DNA of 58,593 bases from CAZCZZ01 sp964503335 (GCA_964503335.1 CAZCZZ010000020.1:1-58593); one strand, 5' to 3'; positions 24,543 to 33,870 are shown, counted from the first letter of the stretch. Notes: a model not told the origin generated them from the letters alone. A program made the numbers and translations.

Positions 24543-26580
24543 GGTAGATGTCCGGCCAGCAGTCGTTGCCGGTGTGGCACGTGAGGCGCGCCACCGTTTC
24601 TTCTGGCGAATCCACGTGCCAGAGGAATATCTCATAGTCCGCTACGTCGTGCTCGTGCCCGCCCGCACTCGCTCCGAGCACCATCACGCGGTTATCGCCG
24701 CTGAGTTGGGGAAAATATTCGTGGCTGAAGGGTTCCGGCAGATCGAGCCAGGGGATGGACTCCCTGGTCGCCTGATCGACAAACAGGACCTGGTTCTTCT
24801 GTCGCCCACCCTTGTCCACGTAGAAAAGCTTTGAGCCATCGTCAGACCACGTCAGCTGGCATCCGCCACCGATGCGCTCGATGGTTCCATTGGTGCCCAA
24901 CGCCGTCATGCCCACGGTTCCGCGGAGCGTGACGGCAACAAGGCCGGTTGGCGAAACGCAACTGGGCGTCTGAAGCGTGATCTTCTCGTCGATCGCCATC
25001 AGTTTCCGCTCCTCGCCGGTCGTGACGTCCTTCGAGAAGACCTTCCAGTCCTCGAACTGATAGACGACGCGTTGATTGTCCATCCACGCAGGCGCGGTGG
25101 CATGCTCGGCGACCAAGCGCTCCTCGCCGGTCGTCAGGTCTCGAATCCATACATCCCAGTCCGTCTTGTTCCGCTGCGAAACCCATGGCACGCGGGAGCG
25201 TGAAAAGACGATGCGTGTGCCGTCCGGCGATATCTTCGGATAGGACTCGGCATTCGGGTGCTCGGTCACCCGCGTCACGGCAAGATCCGGTAGCGACATG
25301 CTGTAGATGTCGTGGTTCCCGCCCCGATTCGAACTCCACACCACGAAACCCTTGAGGTCGCGCACCGCGGCTTCCAGCGTCTGTCGCTCCGCTTCCGTCA
25401 TCGCCTGCTGCTCACCGGGCGGCGGCGGTTTGATGGCTCCGAGTTTCTTGATGCTCCGGTACTGGAGGTAGGCAAACGCCGCCGCGACCAGCACAAGGCC
25501 GGCCACGCCCGCCGCCACGACCAGCCGCTTCACGGTTACTTTACGCTCTGCAGAGGATTCCCTGCGCGGTGCGGTCAGGACGACCCCCAGTACGCCGATC
25601 CCGCCGAGTGTGTAATCCACGACCTGGCTGCACACATGCAACGCCAGCATGCAGAGGGCGGCGGCCGACGCCGAGAAGCCCAGCACGGTCCACATCGCGA
25701 CACCGCCCGCTTCATAGCTGCCGAAACTCATCATGGTCGGAATGGGAAGGCTCGACGCCGCTTCCGCGCTGAGGAGAGAGGCCATGACCCGCGCCGGGCC
25801 GGCTGCGGCCATCTCGGGGAAACTGTTCGCGGTCACGGCCAGGAACATCCAGTAGATCCCGGAGTACTTGCAGGCTCGCACGCACAGCGAGAGCATCAGC
25901 GTCTGAACCAACACACCCGCGCGGCGGGTGTGCCCGATTGTGGACGCCAGATCTTCCGCAAAAGAAAGGATGCTTTCCATCCATCGGGGAAGTGTGATCC
26001 CGGAAAGCAAGCGGCGCGCAAGTGCGACAATTCGCTCGAGCAGGAAGAATACGCAGTAGAGTCCGATTCCGACGATCACGGGCAAGGCGACGGCGACATA
26101 GGCCAGCCAACCCGGCGCATCGCCGCGCAGGGCTTCCACGGCGAGAAGACCGACGACGATCACGGCCAGCGCGGCGAGGTCGAAGATGAAGCTGATCGAG
26201 AGCGATGAGACACAGCCGCCACCGCTCACACCGTAGGCCCTGTTCAACAGCGCGACGTACGTCAGCTCCCCGAGTCGGGCGGGCAGCATATCGACGAACA
26301 TATTGCGCGCCATCGTCACGAGCAGGACGGGACGGAAGCCAGGAACTTCCTTCTCTCCACCGGCCCGGAGCAGCAGCCGGTAGCGCAGGGCCCGGAAGAC
26401 GGCCTGTCCAAAGGTGGCGACCAGGTACGCGGCGGCAAAGCCCCACGCAATGCGGCCCATGACCGCGAAGAACTCGGCGCGCGTCACCTGCTCGTCGTCG
26501 CGGGCGACGAGCGAGAGCAGCAGCCCGAGCACGAAAACCGACACCGCAATGGAAAGAAGCACTCTGAGGAATATCTTCAT
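24514..26580 (-). CDS. UPF0104 / lysylphosphatidylglycerol-synthase-type membrane domain fused to a TolB-like beta-propeller
   Basis: A 688-aa protein. Residues ~1-340 hold about eight hydrophobic segments with the LPG_synthase_TM (UPF0104/AglD-like) signature: 'ALRYRLLL', 'NMFVDMLPARLGELTYVALLNRAYGV', and 'SLLSAEAASSLPIPTMMSFGSYEAGGVAMWTVLGF' (the PxPxxxGxxE-like region). After another hydrophobic helix (VKRLVVAAGVAGLVLVAAAFAYL), residues ~415-688 form a WD40/TolB-type propeller: 'GFVVWSSNRGGNHDIYSMSLPD', 'SYPKISPDGTRIVFSRSR' and 'QLTWSDDGSKLFYVDKGG'. The start at 26580 is chosen because the frame upstream is unlike protein. UPF0104 proteins are probably lipid or polyprenyl flippase-like; joining one to a periplasmic propeller is uncommon. 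Confidence 0.75.
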   Translation of the reverse strand: MKIFLRVLLSIAVSVFVLGLLLSLVARDDEQVTRAEFFAVMGRIAWGFAAAYLVATFGQAVFRALRYRLLLRAGGEKEVPGFRPVLLVTMARNMFVDMLPARLGELTYVALLNRAYGVSGGGCVSSLSISFIFDLAALAVIVVGLLAVEALRGDAPGWLAYVAVALPVIVGIGLYCVFFLLERIVALARRLLSGITLPRWMESILSFAEDLASTIGHTRRAGVLVQTLMLSLCVRACKYSGIYWMFLAVTANSFPEMAAAGPARVMASLLSAEAASSLPIPTMMSFGSYEAGGVAMWTVLGFSASAAALCMLALHVCSQVVDYTLGGIGVLGVVLTAPRRESSAERKVTVKRLVVAAGVAGLVLVAAAFAYLQYRSIKKLGAIKPPPPGEQQAMTEAERQTLEAAVRDLKGFVVWSSNRGGNHDIYSMSLPDLAVTRVTEHPNAESYPKISPDGTRIVFSRSRVPWVSQRNKTDWDVWIRDLTTGEERLVAEHATAPAWMDNQRVVYQFEDWKVFSKDVTTGEERKLMAIDEKITLQTPSCVSPTGLVAVTLRGTVGMTALGTNGTIERIGGGCQLTWSDDGSKLFYVDKGGRQKNQVLFVDQATRESIPWLDLPEPFSHEYFPQLSGDNRVMVLGASAGGHEHDVADYEIFLWHVDSPEETVARLTCHTGNDCWPDIYLTPSASSGQ

Positions 26581-26656
26581 GTCTTGACCCGTGCCACCTT
26601 GGACACGGAAATGCGGAAATTGTTCAAGAATCGCGCCGGAAATTTTCCAGCGGTGA

Positions 26657-27691
26657 CTACGCCTTCGCCTCGAGCTTCTTGAGACGCTGCTCAAGTTCCC
26701 GAACACGCTTCTTCAGTTCGGGAAGGCGACTGATATTTGCGTAGTTCAAGGCGGCTTCCTTCTGGGGCACGGCGGGAAATCCCATCATCAGGGAGCCCGG
26801 CGGCACACTCTTCGTCACACCGCTCTGCGCGCTGATGACAGCTCCGTCGCCAATGACCAGGTGCCCGGCAACGCCGACCTGCCCGGCCAGAATGGCCTTC
26901 CTTCCTATGATGCAGCTGCCAGCAATGCCTACCTGGGCTACAAGGACCGCATAGTCGCCAACGACGACGTTGTGCCCGATCTGGACGAGGTTATCGATCT
27001 TGACGCCTTTGCCTATCTTCGTGCGTCCAAAGCGTGCGCGATCCACTGTCACGTTGGCCCCCATCTCAACGTCGTCGCCCACGATTACAATGCCGACGTG
27101 CGGTAGCTTCGTGCGAATGCCCTGCTTGTCCACCGAATAGCCGAAACCGTCACACCCGATCACCGTTCCGTTGTGCAGGATTACCCGGTTCCCCAGGCGG
27201 CAGTACTCGCGGATCGATACATTCGGGTAGAAGATGCAGTCGTCGCCCATCGACACGCCCTGCCCGATGTAGACACCCGCATGCAGCGTGCAGCGGTCGC
27301 CAAGCTTTGCGCCGGCCTCAATAACGGCATGGGGGCCGATGCTGGGATCAGCGCCGATCACGGCTTCCTTCGAGACGACAGCCGTCGGATGAATGCCGGC
27401 ATAGCGGGGCGGGGTTGGCGCCGCGAACAACTGGGCGACTTTCGCGTAGGCCGCTTCGGGGTTCTCGACACGCAGCAGCGGCACGTGCAGCTTCGTGGTC
27501 CAGTCCTTCGCGACAATCAAGGCAGACGCCTTGGTGACCTCTGCATCCGCGATGTATTGGCTCAGCGCCACGTAGGCAATTTCGCCCTGATCCGCGTCCC
27601 TCACGCCGGCGACGCCCGAAATCTGGACCTCGCCGTCGCCGTCGAGTTGAGCCTCGATTCTGGAGGCCAGCTCTTTGAGGGTTACAGACAT
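26657..27691 (-). CDS. lpxD: UDP-3-O-acylglucosamine N-acyltransferase
   Basis: Adds the second acyl chain in lipid A synthesis. The 344-aa protein has the usual N-terminal uridine-binding domain ('ITLKEL'-like 'VTLKELASRIEAQLDGDGEVQISGVAGVRDADQGEIAYVAL') and a left-handed beta-helix of hexapeptide repeats (~100-300) containing 'LVQIGHNVVVGDYAVLVAQVGIAGS' with the catalytic His. A C-terminal helix follows. It is the last gene of the bamA-skp-lpxD block, 4 bp after skp. Its presence indicates an LPS-type outer membrane. Confidence 0.95.
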   Translation of the reverse strand: MSVTLKELASRIEAQLDGDGEVQISGVAGVRDADQGEIAYVALSQYIADAEVTKASALIVAKDWTTKLHVPLLRVENPEAAYAKVAQLFAAPTPPRYAGIHPTAVVSKEAVIGADPSIGPHAVIEAGAKLGDRCTLHAGVYIGQGVSMGDDCIFYPNVSIREYCRLGNRVILHNGTVIGCDGFGYSVDKQGIRTKLPHVGIVIVGDDVEMGANVTVDRARFGRTKIGKGVKIDNLVQIGHNVVVGDYAVLVAQVGIAGSCIIGRKAILAGQVGVAGHLVIGDGAVISAQSGVTKSVPPGSLMMGFPAVPQKEAALNYANISRLPELKKRVRELEQRLKKLEAKA

Positions 27692-27695
27692 GATC

Positions 27696-28304
27696 TCAGG
27701 GCGCGGCTTCGGGCGTGGGCTCCGAGGTCTTGCCCTTGTTCAAGAGCTCGATCACGGCATCCGTGATGTCATTCCGAGGATCGTTATAGACGACGATCGA
27801 AACGCCGTTCAGGCTGTCGCCGGATGAATCGATGACCGTGCTGAAGCCCTGCTGCCGGGCATAGGTCTGGACCACTTCGGAAATCTCGTCGATCAGGCGC
27901 TTCCGCATGCGGCGGCTCTGCTCGTCGAGCTGCTTCTGGCGGCTCTCGTCGAAGCGGCGAATCTTGCTTTCCTGCTCGCGAATCTCGACCAGCTTCTCCT
28001 CGGCCTCGGCGCGCTTCTGGTTGCGCACATCCTCGCTCAGGCCCGTATTCTGCGCTTCATCGCGCGCCGAGTTGAACTCGTCCTGCATTGCCTTGAAGTT
28101 CGTAACGAGCGTCTTGCGCTCTTCCTTGAACTCCTCCGCCTGCTCCTTCAACTGGGCGTCAGCGAGCTTCGTCTTGTAGAACTCGTTGAATACCTTGTCG
28201 AGATCGACGGATATGATCCGCTGATCATCCGCGGCCCCGGCGGGCAGGACACTGGCGCTGCACGCGATGGCAGCTGCTGCAAAAATTGTCATCAAGCGAC
28301 GCAT
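27696..28304 (-). CDS. skp: Periplasmic chaperone Skp/OmpH family
   Basis: A 202-aa secreted protein; signal peptide 'MRRLMTIFAAAAIACSASVLPAGAA'. The rest is the Skp pattern: 'ISVDLDKVFNEFYKTKLADAQLKEQAEEFKEERK', a long charged coiled coil (~55-140), then 'LIDEISEVVQTYARQQGFSTVIDSSG' and 'DITDAVIELLNKG'. Skp binds unfolded outer-membrane proteins and hands them to BamA, which is encoded immediately upstream. AAGGAG sits nine bases before ATG 28304; the GTG at 28322 and ATG at 28310 are less well spaced. Confidence 0.92.
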   Translation of the reverse strand: MRRLMTIFAAAAIACSASVLPAGAADDQRIISVDLDKVFNEFYKTKLADAQLKEQAEEFKEERKTLVTNFKAMQDEFNSARDEAQNTGLSEDVRNQKRAEAEEKLVEIREQESKIRRFDESRQKQLDEQSRRMRKRLIDEISEVVQTYARQQGFSTVIDSSGDSLNGVSIVVYNDPRNDITDAVIELLNKGKTSEPTPEAAP

Positions 28305-28325
28305 ACTCATGGACTCCTTCACTGT

Positions 28326-30611
28326 TTAATTCGCGTACCCGATCCAGAACTGGAACCGGCCACTGTCACGATCGTTAAATTCATCAGCCTCAAGCGGCCA
28401 CGCATAGTCCAACCGGATCGGGAATCCGGGGAAATCGAGCCGGATACCGATACCAAAGTCGGAATTGTAGTCACCGAAGTCAAACTCATAGGCCTCGTCG
28501 TATACCATGCCTATATCAAAATAGGACGCAAACCGCACCTTTTCGACAACGGGGATGCTGTACTCCGCGATGGTATACCACGACGACAAACCGCCGACCG
28601 GCTCTCCCTGTTCGTCCTTGGGACCGACATCACGGTAGTCAAAGCCACGCAGTGTGCGCGCGCCGCCGAGGAACAAACGGTCGAAAATCGGCACGCGATC
28701 CTCGTCGCCCCAAGAGTCCACCACCGAGGCCTCGCCGCGCAGGTTGATCACGTGATCAAACCAGACGGGCCAGTACTGCGAGGCCTTGCCTTCGAATCCG
28801 TAGATCTCCACATCGCCACCGAGGGGCCCGCCTGCGTAAGTACCCGAAATCGCGCTGCGATTGCCTTTCGTGGGAACGAACGCGCTGTCCCGCGTGTCAT
28901 GCACCAATTCAAGGGTCATCGCGCTCTTTAACTGCGTGCCCTCTTCTTCCTTGATCGTATCGGACGCGCTGTCATCGACGTTGAATACATCGATCTCCTC
29001 CAGATCGTAGATCAGGTTGATGCGGTTAAAATTCCCAAGCGGCTTGCCCAGCGTAATGGCCCCGCCGGTGTTTCGCTGTTCGTAGTCATCACTCAGGAAC
29101 CGGCGATCACGCTGGAACAGGTCGACACCCAGGGAGAGTTTACGGTCAAAGAGCCAGGGCTCGACGAACGATAGCTCGATGTCGCGCCGCTTGGTGCCCA
29201 CGGTGCCGCGCAGCTTCAACTTCTGGCCGCCACCTGTGGGCGGCCAGTTGAAGAGATCAAAATTGCCCTGGGAAAGTTCCGCAAATCCAATGAGATCATC
29301 CACGCTGGAGAAGCCTGCGCCGATCAGGAACTGCCCGGTCTTCTGCTCTTCCACCTCGTACGCGAGGTCGAACTTGCCGGGATCATCCGTATCTTCCGGC
29401 ACTGCATTGGCAAAGGAGAAGAAGCCGAGGTTGCGCAGGCGCCGCTCGCTGTTCCGGACCTTGACCTGGTTGTAGATCTCACCGGGATAGACTGTGATTT
29501 CGCGACGGATCACCTTGTCCTTCGTGCGGGTGTTGCCGCGGATGTTGATGTTCCGGATGTAGGCGAGCTTGCCTTCCTTCACGCGATACACCACGTCGAC
29601 GTTCTTGCCTTCGCCGGACGGAACCAGGTCGTACTTCACATCGCTGCTGATATAGCCGCGGCTGCCGTAGTAGTCCTGGATGGACTGCTGCGTCTTCTCG
29701 ATGGCGCCCAGCGACGCCACATCGTCAGCCTTGTTGGTGACGACCGGGCGGATGTCCGACTCCTTGAACAGCGACAGGCCCTCCAGCTTGATCGAGCCGA
29801 GTTTGTAAACAGGACCCTCTTCGACGGGGATGTAGACATCGATACCCTTTTCCCCGTGCGGCTTGATCTCGGGCTGCCCGATCTTCACATCGAGGTAGCC
29901 TTCATTCATATAGACGCGGCGCAGGGCTTCCATGTCGGCCGACAACTCGTCGGGTTTGTACGTCCCCGATCCGGAGAAGAAGGAGATGAAGAAGACCCAT
30001 TCCTTCTGCTGCATCGCCTTCTTTAAGACGCGCGGCGGAATGTGCTCATTGCCCGTGAACTCGATGTCGCGCACCTTGGCAAGGCGTCCCTCCTCCACGT
30101 CCACCTTCACATCGGCGGTGCCCGTGGCGGGGTCCTCCTTGATGGTCCACTTCACCTCGACGAACGGATAGTACTTCTTCTGGTAGGCCTCTTTCACCGC
30201 CTGCGCCTTGACGCCCATCGTGGCATCGTCCACCGGGTCACCCACCCCGATGGCCATGATCTCGCGGACTTTCCGGTTCCCGAGCTCATTCGCGCCGTTG
30301 ATTTCCAGGCGGCGGATGCGTGGCTTCATCGTCACGACGTAAATCACGGAAACGCCGCCGGGAACCTGCTCCACCTCGGTGGCTACGTACGAGAAGCGAC
30401 CGGACTTCTCCAACGCGCGCACGTCGCGCGTCACGGCTTCACGATCGAGCGCCGCGCCTTCCTTCAAGCTGATGTAGGCCTTCACGGCCGATGGATCCAC
30501 GTCCGCGCCGTCAGACCCGCGAACCTTGATTTCCCGCACGTCCTGGGCCTGTGCAAAGCCGGCTAGAAGCAGCGAAGCGGCCATCAGCGCGAAGCATTTT
30601 CGATACATCAT
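28326..30611 (-). CDS. bamA: Outer membrane protein assembly factor BamA
   Basis: A 761-aa Omp85 protein with signal peptide 'MMYRKCFALMAASLLLAGFAQA'. The N-terminal ~400 residues are POTRA repeats (for example 'RRLEINGANELGNRKVREIM', 'VRDIEFTGNEHIPPRVLKKAM', 'YIRNINIRGNTRTKDKVIRREITVYPGEIYNQ'). The C-terminal beta-barrel includes 'LFLGGARTLRGFDYRDVGP', the conserved VRGF/Y-type lid-lock motif, and ends in aromatic 'FWIGYAN'. It folds beta-barrel proteins into the outer membrane. It lies 3 bp after dnaB, so it is probably expressed with the replication/translation block, followed by its partner skp. Confidence 0.96.
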   Translation of the reverse strand: MMYRKCFALMAASLLLAGFAQAQDVREIKVRGSDGADVDPSAVKAYISLKEGAALDREAVTRDVRALEKSGRFSYVATEVEQVPGGVSVIYVVTMKPRIRRLEINGANELGNRKVREIMAIGVGDPVDDATMGVKAQAVKEAYQKKYYPFVEVKWTIKEDPATGTADVKVDVEEGRLAKVRDIEFTGNEHIPPRVLKKAMQQKEWVFFISFFSGSGTYKPDELSADMEALRRVYMNEGYLDVKIGQPEIKPHGEKGIDVYIPVEEGPVYKLGSIKLEGLSLFKESDIRPVVTNKADDVASLGAIEKTQQSIQDYYGSRGYISSDVKYDLVPSGEGKNVDVVYRVKEGKLAYIRNINIRGNTRTKDKVIRREITVYPGEIYNQVKVRNSERRLRNLGFFSFANAVPEDTDDPGKFDLAYEVEEQKTGQFLIGAGFSSVDDLIGFAELSQGNFDLFNWPPTGGGQKLKLRGTVGTKRRDIELSFVEPWLFDRKLSLGVDLFQRDRRFLSDDYEQRNTGGAITLGKPLGNFNRINLIYDLEEIDVFNVDDSASDTIKEEEGTQLKSAMTLELVHDTRDSAFVPTKGNRSAISGTYAGGPLGGDVEIYGFEGKASQYWPVWFDHVINLRGEASVVDSWGDEDRVPIFDRLFLGGARTLRGFDYRDVGPKDEQGEPVGGLSSWYTIAEYSIPVVEKVRFASYFDIGMVYDEAYEFDFGDYNSDFGIGIRLDFPGFPIRLDYAWPLEADEFNDRDSGRFQFWIGYAN

Positions 30612-30614
30612 CCG

Positions 30615-32033
30615 TCAGGTCTCCCCGGCTACAGCCGCTCCATCCATGCGTCGGTCGACACCCTGCACGCGATTCTCGAAACGCGTGAGTTCGTCGATGA
30701 AATTGAGCTCAATTTCGTCCGTAGGCCCGTTACGTTGCTTGGCGATGTCGAGAATGGCAAGCGTCTTGTCGCCCGACCGCTCGTCGTCCGGATACTTGCA
30801 GGGACGCCGCAAGAGGCCCACGACGTCGGCGTCCTGCTCGATCGATCCCGAGTCGCGCAGGTCCGACAGCTTCGGCACGGCAAACTTATCGCGCGTTTCC
30901 GGCGCGCGGCTGAGCTGGCTCAGCACCACGACAGGAACCTTCAATTCCTTCGCCATGGCCTTCATGGCACCCGAGATCGCTGCCGTTTCACGCTGGCGAC
31001 CTTCCTTCGCGTACTGCGGGTAGTTCATCATCTGGAGGTAGTCCACGACGATCAGCTCGATCCCTGCCCGCTTCTTGAGACGCCGCGCCCTGGCACGAAC
31101 TTCAACCGGCGAAAGGCCAGCCGAGTCATCGACATAGATCTGCGCCTTGCTGAGGGCGTCCGCAGCCTGTACCAGGCGCGAGTGATGCTCGGCCGAGATG
31201 TAGCCGCCCGAGAGCTTGCTGGACGGCACACCCGCGTGGGAGCAAAGCATGCGCTTCACAAGGGACTCGCGCGACATTTCCAGGCTGAAGATCGCCACGG
31301 CGCGGGGTTTCCGGTCCTCCACATTCCCCGTCGCCACGTTCTCGACAATATTCATCGCGAGCGAGGTCTTCCCCATCGAAGGGCGGGCCGCGATGATAAC
31401 CAGATCCCCCGGCTGCAACCCCTTGGTCATGCGATCGAGGTCGTAGAACCCGGTCGGGATACCCGTGATGTCCCTGCGCATGCTGATGATCTGGTCAATG
31501 TGGACCATCGTATCCTTGATGACACTCGACCACGGCACAATGGTCTGGCGCTGCACGTTCGCGATATCGAAAAGGGCCTGCTCCGTCTTGTCCAGGATCA
31601 GGTCCGCGTCCTCTTCGCCCGCATAGCACGACTCCACCGCTTCACGCGCCCGGTCAATGATTGTGCGCAGCAGGTGTTTCTGCCGGACGATATCGATATA
31701 GAACTCGGCATTCGCGGAGGTCGGCGTGCTGTCGATGAGTCGCTCGACATACATATCCCCGCCCACGCGCTCGAGGAGGTCCAGCGCCTTGAGCCGCTCC
31801 GTCACGGTCAAGATGTCGACCGGCTTTCCCTGGTCGTGCATCTCGATCAGCAGTTCGAAGAGCGTGCGGTGCGCCGGGGCATAGAAGGCCTCCGCGTTGA
31901 CCTGGCGCTCGATGCAGAGGTCCAGCACGCGCTGCGCGTCGACGAGCGCCGACCCCAAAACGCCGCGCTCGGCCTCATCGCTGGAAGGCGGGACGCGATG
32001 ATGGCTCGCGGACGTTTCGGGAGATGCAGACAT
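30615..32033 (-). CDS. dnaB: Replicative DNA helicase DnaB
   Basis: The 472-aa hexameric helicase of the replication fork. Its N-terminal helical domain starts 'VPPSSDEAERGVLGSALVD'. The RecA-like domain has Walker A 'ARPSMGKTSLAMNI', 'AVAIFSLEMSRESLVKRML', the Walker B strand 'IELIVVDYLQMM' and 'VVVLSQLSRAPETR'. The C-terminal 'DADVVGLLRRP' and 'LDIAKQRNGPTDEIELNF' are typical. No intein is present. The start at 32033 is by family length; the frame stays open to 32147 without similarity. It follows rplI after a 257-bp gap containing a long palindrome and sits 3 bp before bamA. Confidence 0.96.
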   Translation of the reverse strand: MSASPETSASHHRVPPSSDEAERGVLGSALVDAQRVLDLCIERQVNAEAFYAPAHRTLFELLIEMHDQGKPVDILTVTERLKALDLLERVGGDMYVERLIDSTPTSANAEFYIDIVRQKHLLRTIIDRAREAVESCYAGEEDADLILDKTEQALFDIANVQRQTIVPWSSVIKDTMVHIDQIISMRRDITGIPTGFYDLDRMTKGLQPGDLVIIAARPSMGKTSLAMNIVENVATGNVEDRKPRAVAIFSLEMSRESLVKRMLCSHAGVPSSKLSGGYISAEHHSRLVQAADALSKAQIYVDDSAGLSPVEVRARARRLKKRAGIELIVVDYLQMMNYPQYAKEGRQRETAAISGAMKAMAKELKVPVVVLSQLSRAPETRDKFAVPKLSDLRDSGSIEQDADVVGLLRRPCKYPDDERSGDKTLAILDIAKQRNGPTDEIELNFIDELTRFENRVQGVDRRMDGAAVAGET

Positions 32034-32149
32034 GTCGAAGACGCTAGCAATCCACGTCGGCGAATCAACCTTTTTGACCGCTTTCCGACACCTTCTCGCA
32101 ACGCCATCCACGGGAACTGCTTGCCGTGTGCAGAAAGGAGAAGACACGT

Positions 32150-32209
32150 CGCGTAGCTCCGCGCTCCACGACGTGGCGGGACAGAGGTTGTGGAGCGCGG
32201 AGCTACGCG
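32150..32209. repeat. 20-bp perfect inverted repeat between rplI and dnaB
   Basis: Arms 32150-32169 (CGCGTAGCTCCGCGCTCCAC) and 32190-32209 are exact reverse complements, separated by 20 bases; similarity continues a few bases outward (acacg / cgtgt). Such GC-rich 'gtagctccgcgctcc' palindromes look like a dispersed element family. It lies inside an otherwise tight operon. Confidence 0.7.
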
Positions 32210-32290
32210 AGGCGTGTTTGTGCAGTGAAAACGGAACGAGCGACGCTCCTTGCGGGGCGTCGCTCGTCGTAATCTCGAACTGAAGCCGGA

Positions 32291-32743
32291 CTAGCTGTTC
32301 TTGACGACCTTGACCTTCAAGGTGGCCTTGACGTCGGCGTGCAGCTTGACGGTGACCTTGTGTTCGCCCAATTCACGGATCGGGTGCTCGAGTTCGACCT
32401 GGGTCTTCTCGAGGGTCAGGCCCTGCTTCTTCATTTCGCTGATGATATCGGCGACCGTGACGGAGCCGAACATCTTGTCCTCGGCGCCGGTCTTCACGGT
32501 GATCGTGCAGTCGGCGTTGTTGATCGACTGGGCCACAACGCTTGCGGCTTCACGCGCGGCGGCGCGCTTGGCTTCCGCCACAACGCGGCGCTTCTCGATC
32601 TGGCGGCGGGTTGATTCCGTCACGTTCGCGGCAAGGCCGCGAGGCAACAGGAGGTTGCGCGCATGCCCATCGGCTACGCGGACGATATCGCCCACCTGTC
32701 CGAGCCCGGGCACGTCTTCCATCAAAATAACTTCTTTGGCCAT
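32291..32743 (-). CDS. rplI: 50S ribosomal protein L9
   Basis: A 150-aa protein with the L9 start 'VILMEDVPGLGQVGDIVRVADGHARNLLLPRGLA', the long connecting helix, and a C-terminal domain ('FGSVTVADIISEMKKQG', 'IRELGEHKVTVKLHADV'). It is part of rpsF-ssb-rpsR-rplI, the classical bacterial order. Confidence 0.97.
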   Translation of the reverse strand: MAKEVILMEDVPGLGQVGDIVRVADGHARNLLLPRGLAANVTESTRRQIEKRRVVAEAKRAAAREAASVVAQSINNADCTITVKTGAEDKMFGSVTVADIISEMKKQGLTLEKTQVELEHPIRELGEHKVTVKLHADVKATLKVKVVKNS

Positions 32744-32758
32744 GTTCGTCTCCGTTCC

Positions 32759-33031
32759 TTAGGGTAGCAGGCCGAGCACACGGGCCCGGCGGATCGCTGC
32801 CTTCACTTCGCGCTGCTGCTTCGCGCTCGTGCCCGTGACGCGGCGGGGCATGATCTTGCCGCGCTCGGTCATGAACTTGCGGAGCAGTTCGCTGTCCTTG
32901 TAATCGATGAACTTGACGCCCTCGAGGTATTTGACGCCCTTCTTGAGCATCGGCATCATGTCCATTCCCTGGTCGCGCTCGCGACGGGGACCTTTGGCGT
33001 CCTTCGTATTGCTTCTGGATCTTGGTGGCAT
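32759..33031 (-). CDS. rpsR: 30S ribosomal protein S18
   Basis: 90 aa. The conserved core is 'IDYKDSELLRKFMTERGKIMPRRVTGTSAKQQREVKAAIRRARVLGLLP'. The N-terminal tail is basic. A zinc-binding CxxC pair is absent. It binds next to S6 on the ribosomal platform, and rpsF is two genes upstream. It lies 15 bp from rplI. Confidence 0.97.
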   Translation of the reverse strand: MPPRSRSNTKDAKGPRRERDQGMDMMPMLKKGVKYLEGVKFIDYKDSELLRKFMTERGKIMPRRVTGTSAKQQREVKAAIRRARVLGLLP

Positions 33032-33062
33032 TCGCTAACCCTTTCTCTTCCTCTTGTCCTGC

Positions 33063-33518
33063 CTAAAAAGGCAAATCATCCTTGTCTTCGTGGTGCGACG
33101 GTGGCGGCGCATCCTCATGGGGCGCCGCTTCCGGAGCTGCGCTCTTGCTACGACCAGACGATTCGGGGGCGTCGCCGACTTCCCCTTTGCGGGGGCGACC
33201 GAGAAACTGCACCCGGTCCGCCTTTACGCGAAGCCGGCTTCGTTTCTCACCGTTTTCCGTCTGCCACTGGTCAAACTGCAAGGAGCCCTCAACCATGATG
33301 GGCGATCCCTTGCTCAAATACTCCCTGCACATCTCCGCCTGGCGGCCCCAGGCCACCACGCTGACGAAGCAGGTCTCTTCCTTCTGCTCGCCGTTGCTCG
33401 TGTAGACACGATTGATCGCCATGCTCAGGTCGGCCACCGCCATGCCGGAGGGCGTATACCGCACTTCCGGATCACGGGTCAGGTTGCCTGCCAGGAACAC
33501 TCGATTCAGCGATGCCAT
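33063..33518 (-). CDS. ssb: Single-stranded DNA-binding protein
   Basis: A 151-aa OB-fold protein: 'NRVFLAGNLTRDPEVRYTPSGMAVADLSMAINR', 'WGRQAEMCREYLSKGSPIMVEG' and 'KADRVQFLGRP'. A disordered acidic tail ends DDLPF, the tip that recruits replication and repair proteins. It sits between rpsF and rpsR, and dnaB is downstream. Confidence 0.97.
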   Translation of the reverse strand: MASLNRVFLAGNLTRDPEVRYTPSGMAVADLSMAINRVYTSNGEQKEETCFVSVVAWGRQAEMCREYLSKGSPIMVEGSLQFDQWQTENGEKRSRLRVKADRVQFLGRPRKGEVGDAPESSGRSKSAAPEAAPHEDAPPPSHHEDKDDLPF

Positions 33519-33528
33519 GAAACTCCGA

Positions 33529-33852
33529 TCAGGTCACTGCCGGCGCAGCGGGCTTGTCGTCCTTGATCACCGGCGCGCGCACGATCTGTACGCGGAACAG
33601 CTCTTCATTCAGCTTAAAGCGCGCGAGCAGGCCCGAGATCTTGTCGCCACCCATGTGGAACGACACGACCATGTAGTTGCCCGACTCCATCTTGTCCAGC
33701 GGACGGGCGAACGGACGGCGTCCCAGGCGCGTCGTGCTCTCAACCCGGCCACCCGCCTTCTCGATCTCGGCTTTTACCTTCTCGAGTGCTGCGTCCAGGC
33801 CCTCGTCCTTGAGGGTTTCCGGAAAAATCATCATCGCTTCGTACTTGTTCAT
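33529..33852 (-). CDS. rpsF: 30S ribosomal protein S6
   Basis: 107 aa. It has the S6 pattern 'YEAMMIFPETLKDEGLDAALEKVKAEIEKAGGRVESTTRLGRRPFARPLDKMESGNYMVVSFHM' and the end 'LNEELFRVQIVR'. It begins the rpsF-ssb-rpsR-rplI group, downstream of pth. Confidence 0.96.
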   Translation of the reverse strand: MNKYEAMMIFPETLKDEGLDAALEKVKAEIEKAGGRVESTTRLGRRPFARPLDKMESGNYMVVSFHMGGDKISGLLARFKLNEELFRVQIVRAPVIKDDKPAAPAVT

Positions 33853-33870
33853 ACCTTCTTACTCCCAACT

